Shown here in pieces: positions 53,332 through 62,999 of a DNA stretch of 64,000 bases; within the stretch, counting starts at the first letter, position 1, and the number at the start of each line of letters is the position of its first letter. The notes below the pieces were generated by a model. The model was not told the origin of the DNA. It did not search any database and worked only from the letters and a program-made list of their open reading frames with translations. A program made the position numbers and the translations under genes. Origin of the DNA: Hathewaya limosa (GTDB lineage: Bacteria; Bacillota; Clostridia; Clostridiales; Clostridiaceae); contig NZ_JAUSWN010000011.1 in NCBI RefSeq assembly GCF_030815255.1, positions 44,337 through 108,336 of the forward strand, in the 5' to 3' direction.

Positions 53332-54840
53332 TTACAATATAGCTTTATATACTTCTTCTAAAGAGGTATCCCCTGATTTAAGCATTTTTAGGCACTTTTC
53401 ATCTAAGGTTATCAGACCATTTTCTATACAAAAATTTCTGAAACCAGTTAAATCCTTATGTCTACTTATATAATTTTTATGTTTATCCTTTAATTCTAAG
53501 ATCTCATAAATTACTTGTCTTCCTATATATCCTGTATAATTACAATGTTTACATCCTTTAGCTTTATATAAAATAGCTCCTTTTTTTACACCTAATTCAT
53601 TATAAGTATCTTGACTTAATGTGTATTCCTCTTTACAATGAGGACAAATTGTTCGTAATAATCTTTGGGATACTACAGTAGAAAGACCATCTAGTAAAAT
53701 ATAGGAAGGTATATTCATGTCCAAAAGCCTAGTAATAACACTGGTAGAATCATAAGTATGGACTGTAGATAAAACTAAGTGTCCTGTAATAGCTGACCTT
53801 AATGCGATTTTTGCTGTATCCTCATCCCTAATCTCTCCTATCATTATTACATCTGGATCTTGTCTTAATGTACTTCTTAAAGCTTCTTTGAATCCTAATC
53901 CAGCTTTTCTATTTAAGTTAACTTGTGTTACATCTTTTAACTTATATTCCACTGGATCTTCTATAGTAATTATATTTCTTTCCTTTTTATTCATACAATT
54001 AATTATTCCTTTTAATGTAGTACTTTTTCCACTACCTGTAGGCCCTGAAATCAGAAAAATTCCTTTGTTTTTATATATAACTTTCTTTAATTTATAAGTT
54101 TCATCCTTAAATCCTAAACATTCTAAATTAATATTTTCATTGGGATTTAATATTCTAATAACTAATTTTTCACCATAAATACTAGGGATAGTTGAAGTTC
54201 TACAATTATAAATTTTGTCTTGAAATTTATAAACTATACTTCCATCTTGAGGAATCATTTTTAAAGATATGTCCATGTTAGATTTTATTTTTACAATAGA
54301 TAGTAATTCTAAATAAGTTTTATTAGATAAGTTTGCGTATTCTTTTAGTATTCCATTAATTCTAAATCTAATCTTACATTTTTTCTCCTTAGGTTCAAAA
54401 TGAATATCACTAACTTTATTTTCAATACCCTCTTCTATGATTTTCTTTAGAATTTCATTTCCTTTTTTATTTTTAAAATCCTTTGTATAATCATTTTCTT
54501 CTATTTCTATAGCTTCTTTTATTTTTGTAATTTTCTCGCAATATTCACTGTACGTAATAATTTTTTCTATAATTTTTTTATTATGTTTCTTTTTAAACAC
54601 CTTTTTAAAATCCCTTGTTAACTTCTTATAACTCTGCACATATATTTTATTATTTATTTCTTTTATAGGTACAAATTCATTTTTGACTAAAAACTCCAAG
54701 GGAAACTTTTTTATAAATTCTAAGTCCAACACTATGTCATTTATGTCTTTATTGCTTTTCTGTATAAACTTTAAAATATTACTTTTACTACATTCTTCTT
54801 TATCTTTAGAAGAAGAAAACATAAATTGATCTGTTAACAC
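53332..54840 (-). CDS. pilB: Pilus assembly ATPase (PilB/GspE)
   Basis: About 502 residues. N-terminal GspE-N part (KFPLEFLVKNEFVPIKEINN), then the ATPase: Walker A ISGPTGSGKSTTLKG, Asp box EDPVEYKL, Walker B DPDVIMIGEIRD, His box TGHLVLSTVHTYDS, and the zinc tetracysteine CPHCKEEY ... CKHCNYTGY. The frame is open from 54858, but AGGGAGAGGTG suggests the GTG at 54840. First gene of the pilus operon pilB-pilC-pilins; no prepilin peptidase or PilT is in the window. Confidence 0.9.
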   Translation of the reverse strand: MLTDQFMFSSSKDKEECSKSNILKFIQKSNKDINDIVLDLEFIKKFPLEFLVKNEFVPIKEINNKIYVQSYKKLTRDFKKVFKKKHNKKIIEKIITYSEYCEKITKIKEAIEIEENDYTKDFKNKKGNEILKKIIEEGIENKVSDIHFEPKEKKCKIRFRINGILKEYANLSNKTYLELLSIVKIKSNMDISLKMIPQDGSIVYKFQDKIYNCRTSTIPSIYGEKLVIRILNPNENINLECLGFKDETYKLKKVIYKNKGIFLISGPTGSGKSTTLKGIINCMNKKERNIITIEDPVEYKLKDVTQVNLNRKAGLGFKEALRSTLRQDPDVIMIGEIRDEDTAKIALRSAITGHLVLSTVHTYDSTSVITRLLDMNIPSYILLDGLSTVVSQRLLRTICPHCKEEYTLSQDTYNELGVKKGAILYKAKGCKHCNYTGYIGRQVIYEILELKDKHKNYISRHKDLTGFRNFCIENGLITLDEKCLKMLKSGDTSLEEVYKAIL

Positions 54841-54913
54841 TTTCACCTCTCCCTTCATGTTTTATTTGAATTATAGCCATATTTTGTATTTCTATTCATT
54901 TCCAAATAAAAAA

Positions 54914-54945
54914 GCATATATCAATAACTTAATAATGATATATGC
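54914..54945 (-). terminator. Terminator of dapF
   Basis: GCATATATCA pairs with TGATATATGC; TTTTTTATT follows on the minus strand. Confidence 0.85.
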
Positions 54946-55058
54946 CTAATTTTCATGTATATTTAACTCTATATACTGTTATATATTATTCTTGTATAAA
55001 ATTTTTGTTACTATAGTACATGTACTATATTTTTTAGTTTTATATTATAAAATTTTAA

Positions 55059-55886
55059 TTATAATACAATAATTCCTTCAAAAGTTATTTTAGCAGGTCC
55101 TTTCATAAAAACAGTTTCTTCTTCTATAGTAATATACATTGTTCCTCCTGGTACATTAACCTGTACACTTTTATCAAGTAGTCCTAATTTATTTCCAACT
55201 ACTACAGAGGCACAACTACCTGTCCCACAAGCTAAAGTTGCTCCAGCTCCTCTTTCCCATGTTTTAACGTTTATACATGAAGAACTAACTTTTTCACAGA
55301 AGTTAACATTAGTTTTTTTAGGGAATAAATTAAAATACTCTATCTTCTTTCCCTCTTCTATATTTATATCTTTTAAATTAGTATAAATAACTGTATGTGG
55401 CACACCCATATGAAGTGATGAAATATTATACTCCTTACCTTCAACTGATATTTTTTTATTTAACACCTCTTCATTACTAGCTAAAGGAACATTCTTAGGA
55501 TCAAAGCTCCAAGTTCCCATGTTTATTTCAACTTCATGTACTTTACCATTTTCTATAAATAATTCTGCTTTTTTAATACCATCATCAGTTTCTATAATTA
55601 AAGGATTTTCTTTTACTATATTCTTATCCCATACATATTTTGCAAAACAACGAATTCCATTACCGCACATACTAGCATGAGAACCATCAGCATTATAAAT
55701 AACCATTCTAATATGAGCCTTTTCACTTTTTCTTATAAATATAACCCCATCAGCACCAATACCAAAATTTCTATGGCATAATTTTAAAGCAATTTCTGAT
55801 TCATTATTATAAATTTCTTCTCTATCATCTAACATTACAAAGTCATTTCCTAAACCTTGCATTTTAGTAAAATTAATCTCTTTCAT
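55059..55886 (-). CDS. dapF: Diaminopimelate epimerase
   Basis: Converts LL- to meso-diaminopimelate for lysine and peptidoglycan. 275 residues from the ATG at 55886 (GGAGG upstream; longer frame from 55925). Active-site cysteines in GNGIRCFAKYV near 75 and ACGTGSCASVVVG near 220; start KMQGLGNDFVMLD. Divergent from rqcH. Confidence 0.95.
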   Translation of the reverse strand: MKEINFTKMQGLGNDFVMLDDREEIYNNESEIALKLCHRNFGIGADGVIFIRKSEKAHIRMVIYNADGSHASMCGNGIRCFAKYVWDKNIVKENPLIIETDDGIKKAELFIENGKVHEVEINMGTWSFDPKNVPLASNEEVLNKKISVEGKEYNISSLHMGVPHTVIYTNLKDINIEEGKKIEYFNLFPKKTNVNFCEKVSSSCINVKTWERGAGATLACGTGSCASVVVGNKLGLLDKSVQVNVPGGTMYITIEEETVFMKGPAKITFEGIIVL

Positions 55887-56013
55887 ATATTCAACATCCT
55901 CCAATAAAATTGATGAAATTTCCATAGTATAGTATAATTCTTAGTATATTATAATTATAATGCATAAATGTAATATAAACTAGCTTAAAATACATTGAGA
56001 AAGGGTGAATAGC

Positions 56014-57735
56014 ATGCCTTTAGACGGACTTTATTTAAATAGTATAGAAAAAGAATTAAACAACTTAATGATAAATTGTAAAATAGAAAAAATTAATCAA
56101 ACTGAAAAAGATGAAGTTTGTTTGACATTTAAAAAGAATAGAAAAAATCACAGATTATTAATAAGTGCTAGTTCAAATTATCCTAGAGTACACTTTACTA
56201 ATAATATTAAAGAAAATCCTTTAAAAGCCCCTATGTTCTGTATGGTACTTAGAAAATATTTAGCAAATAGTAGAGTTTTATCTATAGAACAATTAGGATT
56301 AGATAGAGTACTTAAAATTAATTTTGAAAGTACTGATGAATTAGGTTTTAATAGTATATATACTTTAATAATTGAAATCATGGGAAGACATAGTAATATA
56401 ACTTTAGTAAGAGACAGAGATAATCTTATTATGGATTCTATAAAACATATAACTTCTGAAATTAACAGTTATAGAAGTCTATATCCTTCAATTGAATATG
56501 TGTATCCTCCAAAGAGTGATAAAATTAATCTTCTAACTTATAACTTTGAAAACTTTAAAGAGACTTTCAAAGACCTTGAATTTACAAAAGACTTCTTCTC
56601 TAAAAATTTTCAAGGTGTAAGTAAAAAAGTTTCTCTTAGTTTATATACTGGATTTTTAGAGGAATATAATGATTTCTCTTTAGCAAACCTAGAAATTTTC
56701 TTAAAAAATTTAAAATCTAAATTAGAAAATGGAAACTTTAATTTTAATATTTATTATGGAAACAAAGGTATCTTAGATTTTCACTGCTTTAACTTAAATG
56801 ATGATAACATAGTTTCGGAAACTTCTTTTGATTCTCCTTCTGACGTATTGGATACATTCTACTATGAAAAAGATAAATATGATAGACTAAATTCTAAAAG
56901 TGCAGATCTTCAAAAACTTGTTACAAATAATATAGATAGATGCACTAAAAAACTTTCCATTTTACAAAAAACTTTAAAAGAATGTGAAGAGAAAGATGAA
57001 TTAAGATTAAAAGGTGAATTATTAACTTCTAATATATATATGTTATCTAAGGGAATGAATTCTGTAGATGTACAAAATTATTATAGTGAAAACTTAGAAA
57101 ATGTAACGATAAAATTAGATCCTAATAAGACGCCTTCTGAAAATATTCAAAAATACTTTAAAAAATACAATAAACTAAAAAAGTCAGAAGAAATGGCTTT
57201 AATTAATATAGAACATACGGAAGAAGAATTAACATATTTAAATTCTGTTTTAAATAACATTCATAGGGTAGAAACCTCTTCTGAAATAGAAGAAATTAGG
57301 AAAGAACTTATTGAAGCTGGGTATATTAAATTCAGTAAGAAAAAAGTTAAAGATAAAAGTAAATCAAAACCTTATCATTTTGTATCCTCTGATGGAACAA
57401 ATATATATGTAGGTAAAAATAATCTACAAAATGATTATTTAACATTAAAATTAGCTGGAAAGAAAGATATTTGGTTGCATACTAAGGTTATCCCAGGTTC
57501 TCATGTAATAATTCAAAATGATCATGGAATTTCTGATAAAACTTTGGAAGAAGCTGCAAACTTAGCTGCTTACTATAGTAAAGGTAGAGAATCCTCTAAG
57601 GTTGAAATAGATTATACTGAAGTAAAGAATGTAAAAAAACCTAGTGGAGCTAAACCAGGAATGGTAATATACTACACAAATAAAACCATTATAATAGAAC
57701 CTAAAAAACCTGAATTAGAACTTATAGAAAAATAA
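56014..57735 (+). CDS. rqcH: Rqc2 homologue RqcH (NFACT protein)
   Basis: Adds C-terminal alanine tails to peptides stuck on split 50S ribosomes, marking them for degradation; formerly called a fibronectin-binding protein. 573 residues from the ATG at 56014 (AAAGGG site; a GTG-started frame opens at 56005). NFACT-N domain (MPLDGLYLNSIEKEL; DRVLKINF), helical coiled-coil middle about 270-435, NFACT-R domain with KPYHFVSSDGTNIYVGKNNLQNDYLTLK, DIWLHTKVIPGSHVII and the final VKKPSGAKPGMVIYY. Only large plus-strand gene of this part. Confidence 0.95.
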   Translation: MPLDGLYLNSIEKELNNLMINCKIEKINQTEKDEVCLTFKKNRKNHRLLISASSNYPRVHFTNNIKENPLKAPMFCMVLRKYLANSRVLSIEQLGLDRVLKINFESTDELGFNSIYTLIIEIMGRHSNITLVRDRDNLIMDSIKHITSEINSYRSLYPSIEYVYPPKSDKINLLTYNFENFKETFKDLEFTKDFFSKNFQGVSKKVSLSLYTGFLEEYNDFSLANLEIFLKNLKSKLENGNFNFNIYYGNKGILDFHCFNLNDDNIVSETSFDSPSDVLDTFYYEKDKYDRLNSKSADLQKLVTNNIDRCTKKLSILQKTLKECEEKDELRLKGELLTSNIYMLSKGMNSVDVQNYYSENLENVTIKLDPNKTPSENIQKYFKKYNKLKKSEEMALINIEHTEEELTYLNSVLNNIHRVETSSEIEEIRKELIEAGYIKFSKKKVKDKSKSKPYHFVSSDGTNIYVGKNNLQNDYLTLKLAGKKDIWLHTKVIPGSHVIIQNDHGISDKTLEEAANLAAYYSKGRESSKVEIDYTEVKNVKKPSGAKPGMVIYYTNKTIIIEPKKPELELIEK

Positions 57736-57739
57736 CTTT

Positions 57740-57774
57740 AAAGGCAGATTTCATTATAAACGAAATCTGCCTTT
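57740..57774. terminator. Bidirectional terminator between rqcH and uraA
   Basis: AAAGGCAGATTTC pairs with GAAATCTGCCTTT (13-bp perfect stem) with T/A-rich flanks; serves two convergent genes. Confidence 0.92.
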
Positions 57775-57800
57775 TATTTTAATAAATTATTTTTTATTAA

Positions 57801-59096
57801 TTATTCTGTTTTACTTTTATCTGGTAATACTAAGTTTAAAACAATTCCTACTAATGTTGCTAGTGCAACTTGTGCAATTTGAATTGTTGAACCATTTGCC
57901 ATTGGAATATCAATTTCTGCTCCACCTATACCTAAAACTATAATTACTGATGCAATAATTAAATTCTTTTTCTTTCCGAAATCTATTTTATCTTCTACAA
58001 ATACTCTAAATCCTGAGGAAGCAATAATACCAAACAGAAGAATACTAACTCCACCCATAACTGGTAATGGTATATTTTGAAGTATAACTGTTACCTTACC
58101 TAGCATTGAAAGTATTATAGCTATAATTGCTGCCCCACCTATAACCCAAACACTATAAATTTTAGTAATTGCCATAACTCCAACATTTTCTCCATATGTT
58201 GTATTAGGAGGTGCTCCTATGAATCCAGCAAAAGAAGTTGCAAGTCCATCACCTAAGATAGATCTATGTAATCCTGGTTCTTTAGTAAAGTCTCTACCTA
58301 CAACATTATTGGTAACATAAACGTGTGCTATATGTTCTGATAATGTTACAAAGGATACTGGAAGCATAAGTACAATAGCATTCCAATTGAACTTTGGTGC
58401 GATAAAATTTGGTAATGCAAACCATGGAGCATTTATTATCTTATCTACATGTTCTTGAGGTATAAGGCCTATAAATAAAGCTGTAAAATATCCTACTATC
58501 ATAGCAATAAGAATTGGAATTACTCCTAAAAATCCTTTAAAATACATACTTCCTATAATACCAATTCCTAAAGTAGTAAGTGATACAATTATCCATTTAT
58601 ACCTTGGAATATTAAGTAATACTTCAGCTATATTGTCTTTTGTAAAATATGCTGGATTTAAACCTGCCCAATTTATTGCCACTCCTGCTAGTGAAAGCCC
58701 TATAACAATTACAACAGACCCAACCACTATAGGTGGTAATAACTTATTTAACCAATTTACTCCTATAAACTTAATTATACAAGCTACTATTACATATATA
58801 AAACCGGAAGCTATAATTCCTGACATCATAGAATTTACACCATAGGCTGCCGTTGCCATTTGCATTGGTACAATAAATGCAAATGATGAACCAACATATG
58901 CTGGAAGTTTCCCTTTAGTACATAATATATAAATTAATGTTCCTACCCCACTTCCAAACAATGCCATGGAAGGACTTAATCCTGTTAACATTGGAACTAA
59001 TATTGTTGCTCCAATCATTGCAAATAAATGTTGAAAACTTAAGGGTATAGTTTTCCCTATAGACAATCTTTCTTCTACATCTACGTAATCTTTCAT
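57801..59096 (-). CDS. uraA: Uracil permease
   Basis: Nucleobase:cation symporter-2 family, imports uracil with protons. 431 residues, 14 hydrophobic segments; family motifs VGSVVIVIGLSLAGVAINW, LPVSFVTLSEHIAHVYVTNN and FAGFIGAPPNTTYGENVGVMAITK (with substrate-binding Glu residues). ATG at 59096 with GGGGGAA upstream. Downstream of pyrR and under the same attenuator. Confidence 0.95.
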   Translation of the reverse strand: MKDYVDVEERLSIGKTIPLSFQHLFAMIGATILVPMLTGLSPSMALFGSGVGTLIYILCTKGKLPAYVGSSFAFIVPMQMATAAYGVNSMMSGIIASGFIYVIVACIIKFIGVNWLNKLLPPIVVGSVVIVIGLSLAGVAINWAGLNPAYFTKDNIAEVLLNIPRYKWIIVSLTTLGIGIIGSMYFKGFLGVIPILIAMIVGYFTALFIGLIPQEHVDKIINAPWFALPNFIAPKFNWNAIVLMLPVSFVTLSEHIAHVYVTNNVVGRDFTKEPGLHRSILGDGLATSFAGFIGAPPNTTYGENVGVMAITKIYSVWVIGGAAIIAIILSMLGKVTVILQNIPLPVMGGVSILLFGIIASSGFRVFVEDKIDFGKKKNLIIASVIIVLGIGGAEIDIPMANGSTIQIAQVALATLVGIVLNLVLPDKSKTE

Positions 59097-59172
59097 CAAT
59101 ATTCCCCCTTTGCCTTATAGCAAATTTATAAAGTAAAACTTTAGTTTATAGTAAATTAACAATTATGTTATA

Positions 59173-59712
59173 TTAATTATTATCATAAATTTTTATAGAA
59201 TCTACTCCATCAAATTCATTTAATTCTACTGAAACAAGTTCTTTATGAGAAGTTGGTATATTTTTTCCTATATAATCTGGTCTAATAGGTAATTCTCTAT
59301 GTCCTCTATCTACAAGAACCGCAAGTTGTATCATTTTAGGTCTTCCATGTGCTATAATTGCATCCATAGCTGCTCTTACAGTTCTTCCTGTGTAAATTAC
59401 ATCATCAATTAATACTACAGTTTTATCTTGTACATCTACACCTATGTTATCATCATTAATCTTAGGTTGTTCTGATAACTCTGATAAATCATCTCTGTAT
59501 AATGTAATATCAACAGAGCCTACTGGAACTTTTATATCTTCAATAGTTTCGATTATATTAGCTATTCTATCTGCTATTGGTTCTCCTCTTCTTTTAATTC
59601 CAATAAAAATTATATCTTCTACACCTTTATTCTTTTCAATAATCTCATGAGATATTCTAGTTAATGTTCTACGAATGCCTTTTTCATCTAAAATTTCTGC
59701 TTTTAAATTCAT
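59173..59712 (-). CDS. pyrR: Bifunctional PyrR: pyr mRNA-binding attenuator/uracil phosphoribosyltransferase
   Basis: 179 residues. PRPP loop VVLIDDVIYTGRTVRAAMDAI near 97-117; dimer and RNA-binding basic patches (HEIIEKNKG, GIKRRGEPIADRI). When UMP is high, PyrR binds the leader RNA and causes termination; here it controls itself and uraA. Confidence 0.96.
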   Translation of the reverse strand: MNLKAEILDEKGIRRTLTRISHEIIEKNKGVEDIIFIGIKRRGEPIADRIANIIETIEDIKVPVGSVDITLYRDDLSELSEQPKINDDNIGVDVQDKTVVLIDDVIYTGRTVRAAMDAIIAHGRPKMIQLAVLVDRGHRELPIRPDYIGKNIPTSHKELVSVELNEFDGVDSIKIYDNN

Positions 59713-59755
59713 TTTATTCCTCCGTTATACTTTAATTAATATAAATCTTTACAAT

Positions 59756-59789
59756 AAAAAATACCTTGACTCCCAGGGAATCAAGGTAT
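59756..59789 (-). terminator. Attenuator terminator of the pyrR-uraA leader
   Basis: ATACCTTGA pairs with TCAAGGTAT and TTTTTTATTG follows on the minus strand, 44 bp before the pyrR start. The whole leader spans 59713-60005. Confidence 0.88.
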
Positions 59790-59923
59790 AGATATACTTA
59801 TTTAATGTATAAATACACTCTTACACTCAAATAATATAACCATATCTAATATAACCAAAAACAAAAATTTTTATAACATAAAATTATAATATTACTTATA
59901 GATATAGTTCTACTATATATTAC

Positions 59924-59948
59924 CTTATGATCTCCCTGGATCATTTAA
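59924..59948 (-). promoter_or_regulatory. PyrR-binding loop (anti-antiterminator)
   Basis: On the minus strand TGATC-CAGGGA-GATCA forms a hairpin with a CCAGGGAGA loop, close to the PyrR-binding consensus CCAGAGAGG. It lies about 140 nt upstream of the terminator at 59756-59789, which fits a PyrR attenuation leader. Confidence 0.75.
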
Positions 59949-60005
59949 AGGAAACTTTATTCTTAAAGTATATTATCACAAACTATTCTAATTTTCAACT
60001 GAAAT

Positions 60006-60905
60006 TTATATTTTTTTCAATAATTCTCTAAAATATTCAGGTATTTCACTTTTAAATTCCATATATTCTTTAGTTCTTGGATGAATAAACCCTAATAAAT
60101 AGGCATGTAATACTTGACCTTGTAGATTAAATTTTTGTTTTTTGAAACCATACAGAGGATCTCCTACTAAAGGATGTCCTATGCTAGCCATATGAACCCT
60201 TATTTGATGAGTTCTTCCTGTTTCTAGCTTACATTGTACTAATGTATGTTCCTTGAATCTTTCTTTAACAAAAACATGTGTCTTAGCTTCTTTTCCATCA
60301 GCAACTACACCCATTTTTAATCTATTTTTAGGATTTCTACCAATAGGCTTATTTATAATCAAAGTATCTTCTTTTAAATTTCCCTCACAAAGAGCTATAT
60401 ATATCCTATTCATAGAATGCTCTTTAAGTTGCTCTGCTAAGGCATTATGTGCAAAATCATTTTTTGCTACTACTAATATGCCAGACGTATCTTTATCTAT
60501 TCTATGTACAATTCCTGGTCTTATAACTCCATTAATTCCTGATAAATCAGTACAGTGATATAAAAGAGCATTAACTAAAGTACCTGAATAGTTTCCTGGT
60601 GCTGGATGAACTACCATGTCCTGTGGCTTATTAACTACGATTACATCTTCATCTTCATATAAAATTTCTAAAGAAATATCCTCTGGTACAACTTCTAATG
60701 TCTTAGGTTCTACTCTTTCTATATGGATATTATCTCCTTCTTTAATTTTATATTTACCCTTAGCAATCTTATTATTAACTAACACTTTTTCATCATCTAT
60801 TAAATTTTGAAAATAATTACGTGATTTATCCTCATAATACTCTGCCAAAAACGAATCTAATCTTTTACCTTCAAAAGATTTATCCACAACTATATTTTGC
60901 TCCAT
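60006..60905 (-). CDS. rluD: RluA-family pseudouridine synthase (RluD-like)
   Basis: 299 residues: N-terminal S4 domain (KRLDSFLAEYYEDKSRNYFQNLI) and catalytic domain with HRIDKDTSGILVVAKND (catalytic Asp) and GRTHQIRVHMASIGHPLVGDPLYG. Modifies 23S rRNA uridines. Start overlaps the lspA stop (TAATG). Substrate specificity cannot be told from sequence. Confidence 0.92.
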   Translation of the reverse strand: MEQNIVVDKSFEGKRLDSFLAEYYEDKSRNYFQNLIDDEKVLVNNKIAKGKYKIKEGDNIHIERVEPKTLEVVPEDISLEILYEDEDVIVVNKPQDMVVHPAPGNYSGTLVNALLYHCTDLSGINGVIRPGIVHRIDKDTSGILVVAKNDFAHNALAEQLKEHSMNRIYIALCEGNLKEDTLIINKPIGRNPKNRLKMGVVADGKEAKTHVFVKERFKEHTLVQCKLETGRTHQIRVHMASIGHPLVGDPLYGFKKQKFNLQGQVLHAYLLGFIHPRTKEYMEFKSEIPEYFRELLKKI

Positions 60906-61351
60906 TACTTACCATCCTTTATAATATAAATCGCTAAAAGAAAAGTACCTATTACAACAAACATATCTGCTACATTAAAAGTTGGAAAATAGTAAATATC
61001 TTTATAATGAACACAAATAAAATCTATAACATATTTATATACAATTCTATCAAATAAATTTCCTAAAGCACCTGCTATAATCATACTTAGACTAATGTTT
61101 ATTATTTTATGATTTTGTTTTCTATATCTTATTAAAAAATAAGCTACAAAAACTAAAATTAATGAGGTAAATACAATTAAAAACCATTGTTTATTTTGTA
61201 AAATACCAAAAGCTGCTCCTCTATTTTCTAAATACTCTAATTTAAAAAAATTTGGAATAACTTCTACAGAGGAATTAGTTAAAGAAGAACTAGCCCAAAT
61301 TTTTGTTACTCTATCTAGTATAATTCCTAAAATAATAATAATAATTTCCAT
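60905..61351 (-). CDS. lspA: Lipoprotein signal peptidase (SPase II)
   Basis: 148 residues, four membrane helices; catalytic aspartates in IAGALGNLFDRIVY and FPTFNVADMFVVIG, plus NRGAAFGIL. Would process the lipoproteins at 232 and 11540. Upstream of rluD, standard order. Confidence 0.96.
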   Translation of the reverse strand: MEIIIIILGIILDRVTKIWASSSLTNSSVEVIPNFFKLEYLENRGAAFGILQNKQWFLIVFTSLILVFVAYFLIRYRKQNHKIINISLSMIIAGALGNLFDRIVYKYVIDFICVHYKDIYYFPTFNVADMFVVIGTFLLAIYIIKDGK

Positions 61352-61374
61352 AAAACTTATACCCCTTTATTATA

Positions 61375-61416
61375 TATACCTCCGAAAAGAAATATATAAT
61401 TCTTTTCGGAGGTATA
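61375..61416. terminator. 17-bp perfect stem-loop between the zinc-finger gene and lspA
   Basis: TATACCTCCGAAAAGAA pairs exactly with TTCTTTTCGGAGGTATA over an 8-base loop. No clear T-run, so it could be a terminator, processing site or attenuator. Confidence 0.6.
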
Positions 61417-61424
61417 AAATTCAC

Positions 61425-62024
61425 TTATGGTAACTGATTTTTATATTGTTCATTACTTATTTTTTCAATAGGTTCCACAAAACCTTCATTGTCTTCATCT
61501 GAATAATTATCATATTCATCTTCCATAGGCATATAGTTAGTCATAGATACATCAGCATAACATTCTCTCATGCCATATTCAGCACTTTGTTCATTTCTAT
61601 CATATCCAAAGGTATAATCTATATAATTTTCTTCAACTGGTCTTTTTTCACCATTATGAGAAGAGTTAAATTCTCTTTGACAATCAATACAACAATCGGC
61701 ATAAGGAATAGTTTCTAATCTTTCTTTTGAAATAGGTTTTCCACATATTTTACATACACCATAAGTTCCATCATTCATGGCCTGAAGAGAATTATCTATT
61801 TTATCCATTATAACTTTTTCATTTTCTTCTAGTGCTAAGTTTTTCTCCATTTCAAACATCTCGGCTCCTTGATCGGAAGGATGATTTGCATAACTTGATA
61901 ACTCAGTGGAATCTTGATCTTTACTTAAAATATTTTCACTTTGTAATGATCTTACAACATTATTTAGTTTTCTTCTTTCATTAATCAATCTATCTCTATA
62001 TATATTTTTATCACTTGTATCCAT
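61425..62024 (-). CDS. DksA/TraR-type C4 zinc-finger protein (YteA-like)
   Basis: 199 residues. N-terminal coiled coil with DRLINERRKLNNVV, then SYANHPSDQGAEMFEMEKNLAL, then the zinc finger CKICGKP ... CCIDCQ, and an acidic tail. This is the YteA family common in Firmicutes; DksA-type proteins bind the RNA polymerase secondary channel, but the catalytic DxxDxA tip is not seen here. Lies upstream of lspA. Confidence 0.85.
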   Translation of the reverse strand: MDTSDKNIYRDRLINERRKLNNVVRSLQSENILSKDQDSTELSSYANHPSDQGAEMFEMEKNLALEENEKVIMDKIDNSLQAMNDGTYGVCKICGKPISKERLETIPYADCCIDCQREFNSSHNGEKRPVEENYIDYTFGYDRNEQSAEYGMRECYADVSMTNYMPMEDEYDNYSDEDNEGFVEPIEKISNEQYKNQLP

Positions 62025-62172
62025 TAATCTTCTCCTCCTTATCTTATTTAATATTAGTTTAAGATAAGCTGAAAAATTTATGAAATTTTCTAATGGATAC
62101 TATGTTTAATTTTTCTTAGGAATAAATCTTTTAACCTATTTATATATGATATTACTAATTTATAAATTAAAT

Positions 62173-62988
62173 TTACAATTGTGTAAAAACACCTACATTT
62201 TCCATATTTTTTATACAAGTAACTATATCTTTTAAAGTTTCCATAGATATGGTTTGTCTTGCATCAGATATAGCTTTATCTGGATTTATATGACTTTCTA
62301 TTATAAGTCCATCTCCACCAGCACAAAGTCCAGCTATAGACATATTTTTAACCAATTCTCTAAGTCCAGTACCATGACTTGGATCTACTATAATTGGTAA
62401 TCTAAAATTTTCTTTTACATATGCTACGGCATTTAAATCTAATGTGTTTCTAGTAATAGTTTCAAATGATCTAATACCTCTTTCACACAATATAACCTTT
62501 TCATTACCTTCATTTACAATATATTCAGCAGCCATTAACCATTCTTTTATATTAGCACTTATGCCTCTTTTTAAAAGTACAGGTTTTTCTTGTCTACCTA
62601 CTTCTTTTAATAATGAATAATTATACATATTTCTTGATCCTATTTGAATTATATCCATATAATCTTTATAAGTTTCTATATCTCTAGGATCTAAAATTTC
62701 TGTTATTATAGGCATATCATATTTTTTACCTATTTCTTTTAAAATTTTTAATCCCTCTTCTCCCAAGCCTTGAAAATCATAAGGTGAAGTTCTTGGTTTA
62801 AAAGCTCCTCCTCTTAACATATGAACACCCATAGCTTTTAAATTTTTAGCTATTTCATCCATTTGCTCATAACTTTCTATTGCACAAGGACCAGAAATAA
62901 TAATTTTTTCATCTCCACCAATGGTGAAATCATGTATATTAATCTGTATTTTAGGACCTTTATCTCTATGTATTTTCAAATTTTTCAT
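62173..62988 (-). CDS. aroF: 3-deoxy-7-phosphoheptulonate (DAHP) synthase
   Basis: First step of the shikimate pathway: phosphoenolpyruvate plus erythrose-4-phosphate. 271 residues, the short type (AroA-beta, KDOPS-like) without the chorismate mutase-like regulatory domain. KIIISGPCAIES, GAFKPRTSPYDFQGLGEEGL, LLKRGISANIKEW, IVDPSHGTGLR, GGDGLIIESHINPD. The symbol could equally be aroG/aroA. 11 bp downstream of mtnN. Confidence 0.9.
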   Translation of the reverse strand: MKNLKIHRDKGPKIQINIHDFTIGGDEKIIISGPCAIESYEQMDEIAKNLKAMGVHMLRGGAFKPRTSPYDFQGLGEEGLKILKEIGKKYDMPIITEILDPRDIETYKDYMDIIQIGSRNMYNYSLLKEVGRQEKPVLLKRGISANIKEWLMAAEYIVNEGNEKVILCERGIRSFETITRNTLDLNAVAYVKENFRLPIIVDPSHGTGLRELVKNMSIAGLCAGGDGLIIESHINPDKAISDARQTISMETLKDIVTCIKNMENVGVFTQL

Positions 62989-62999
62989 TATGAATTCAC

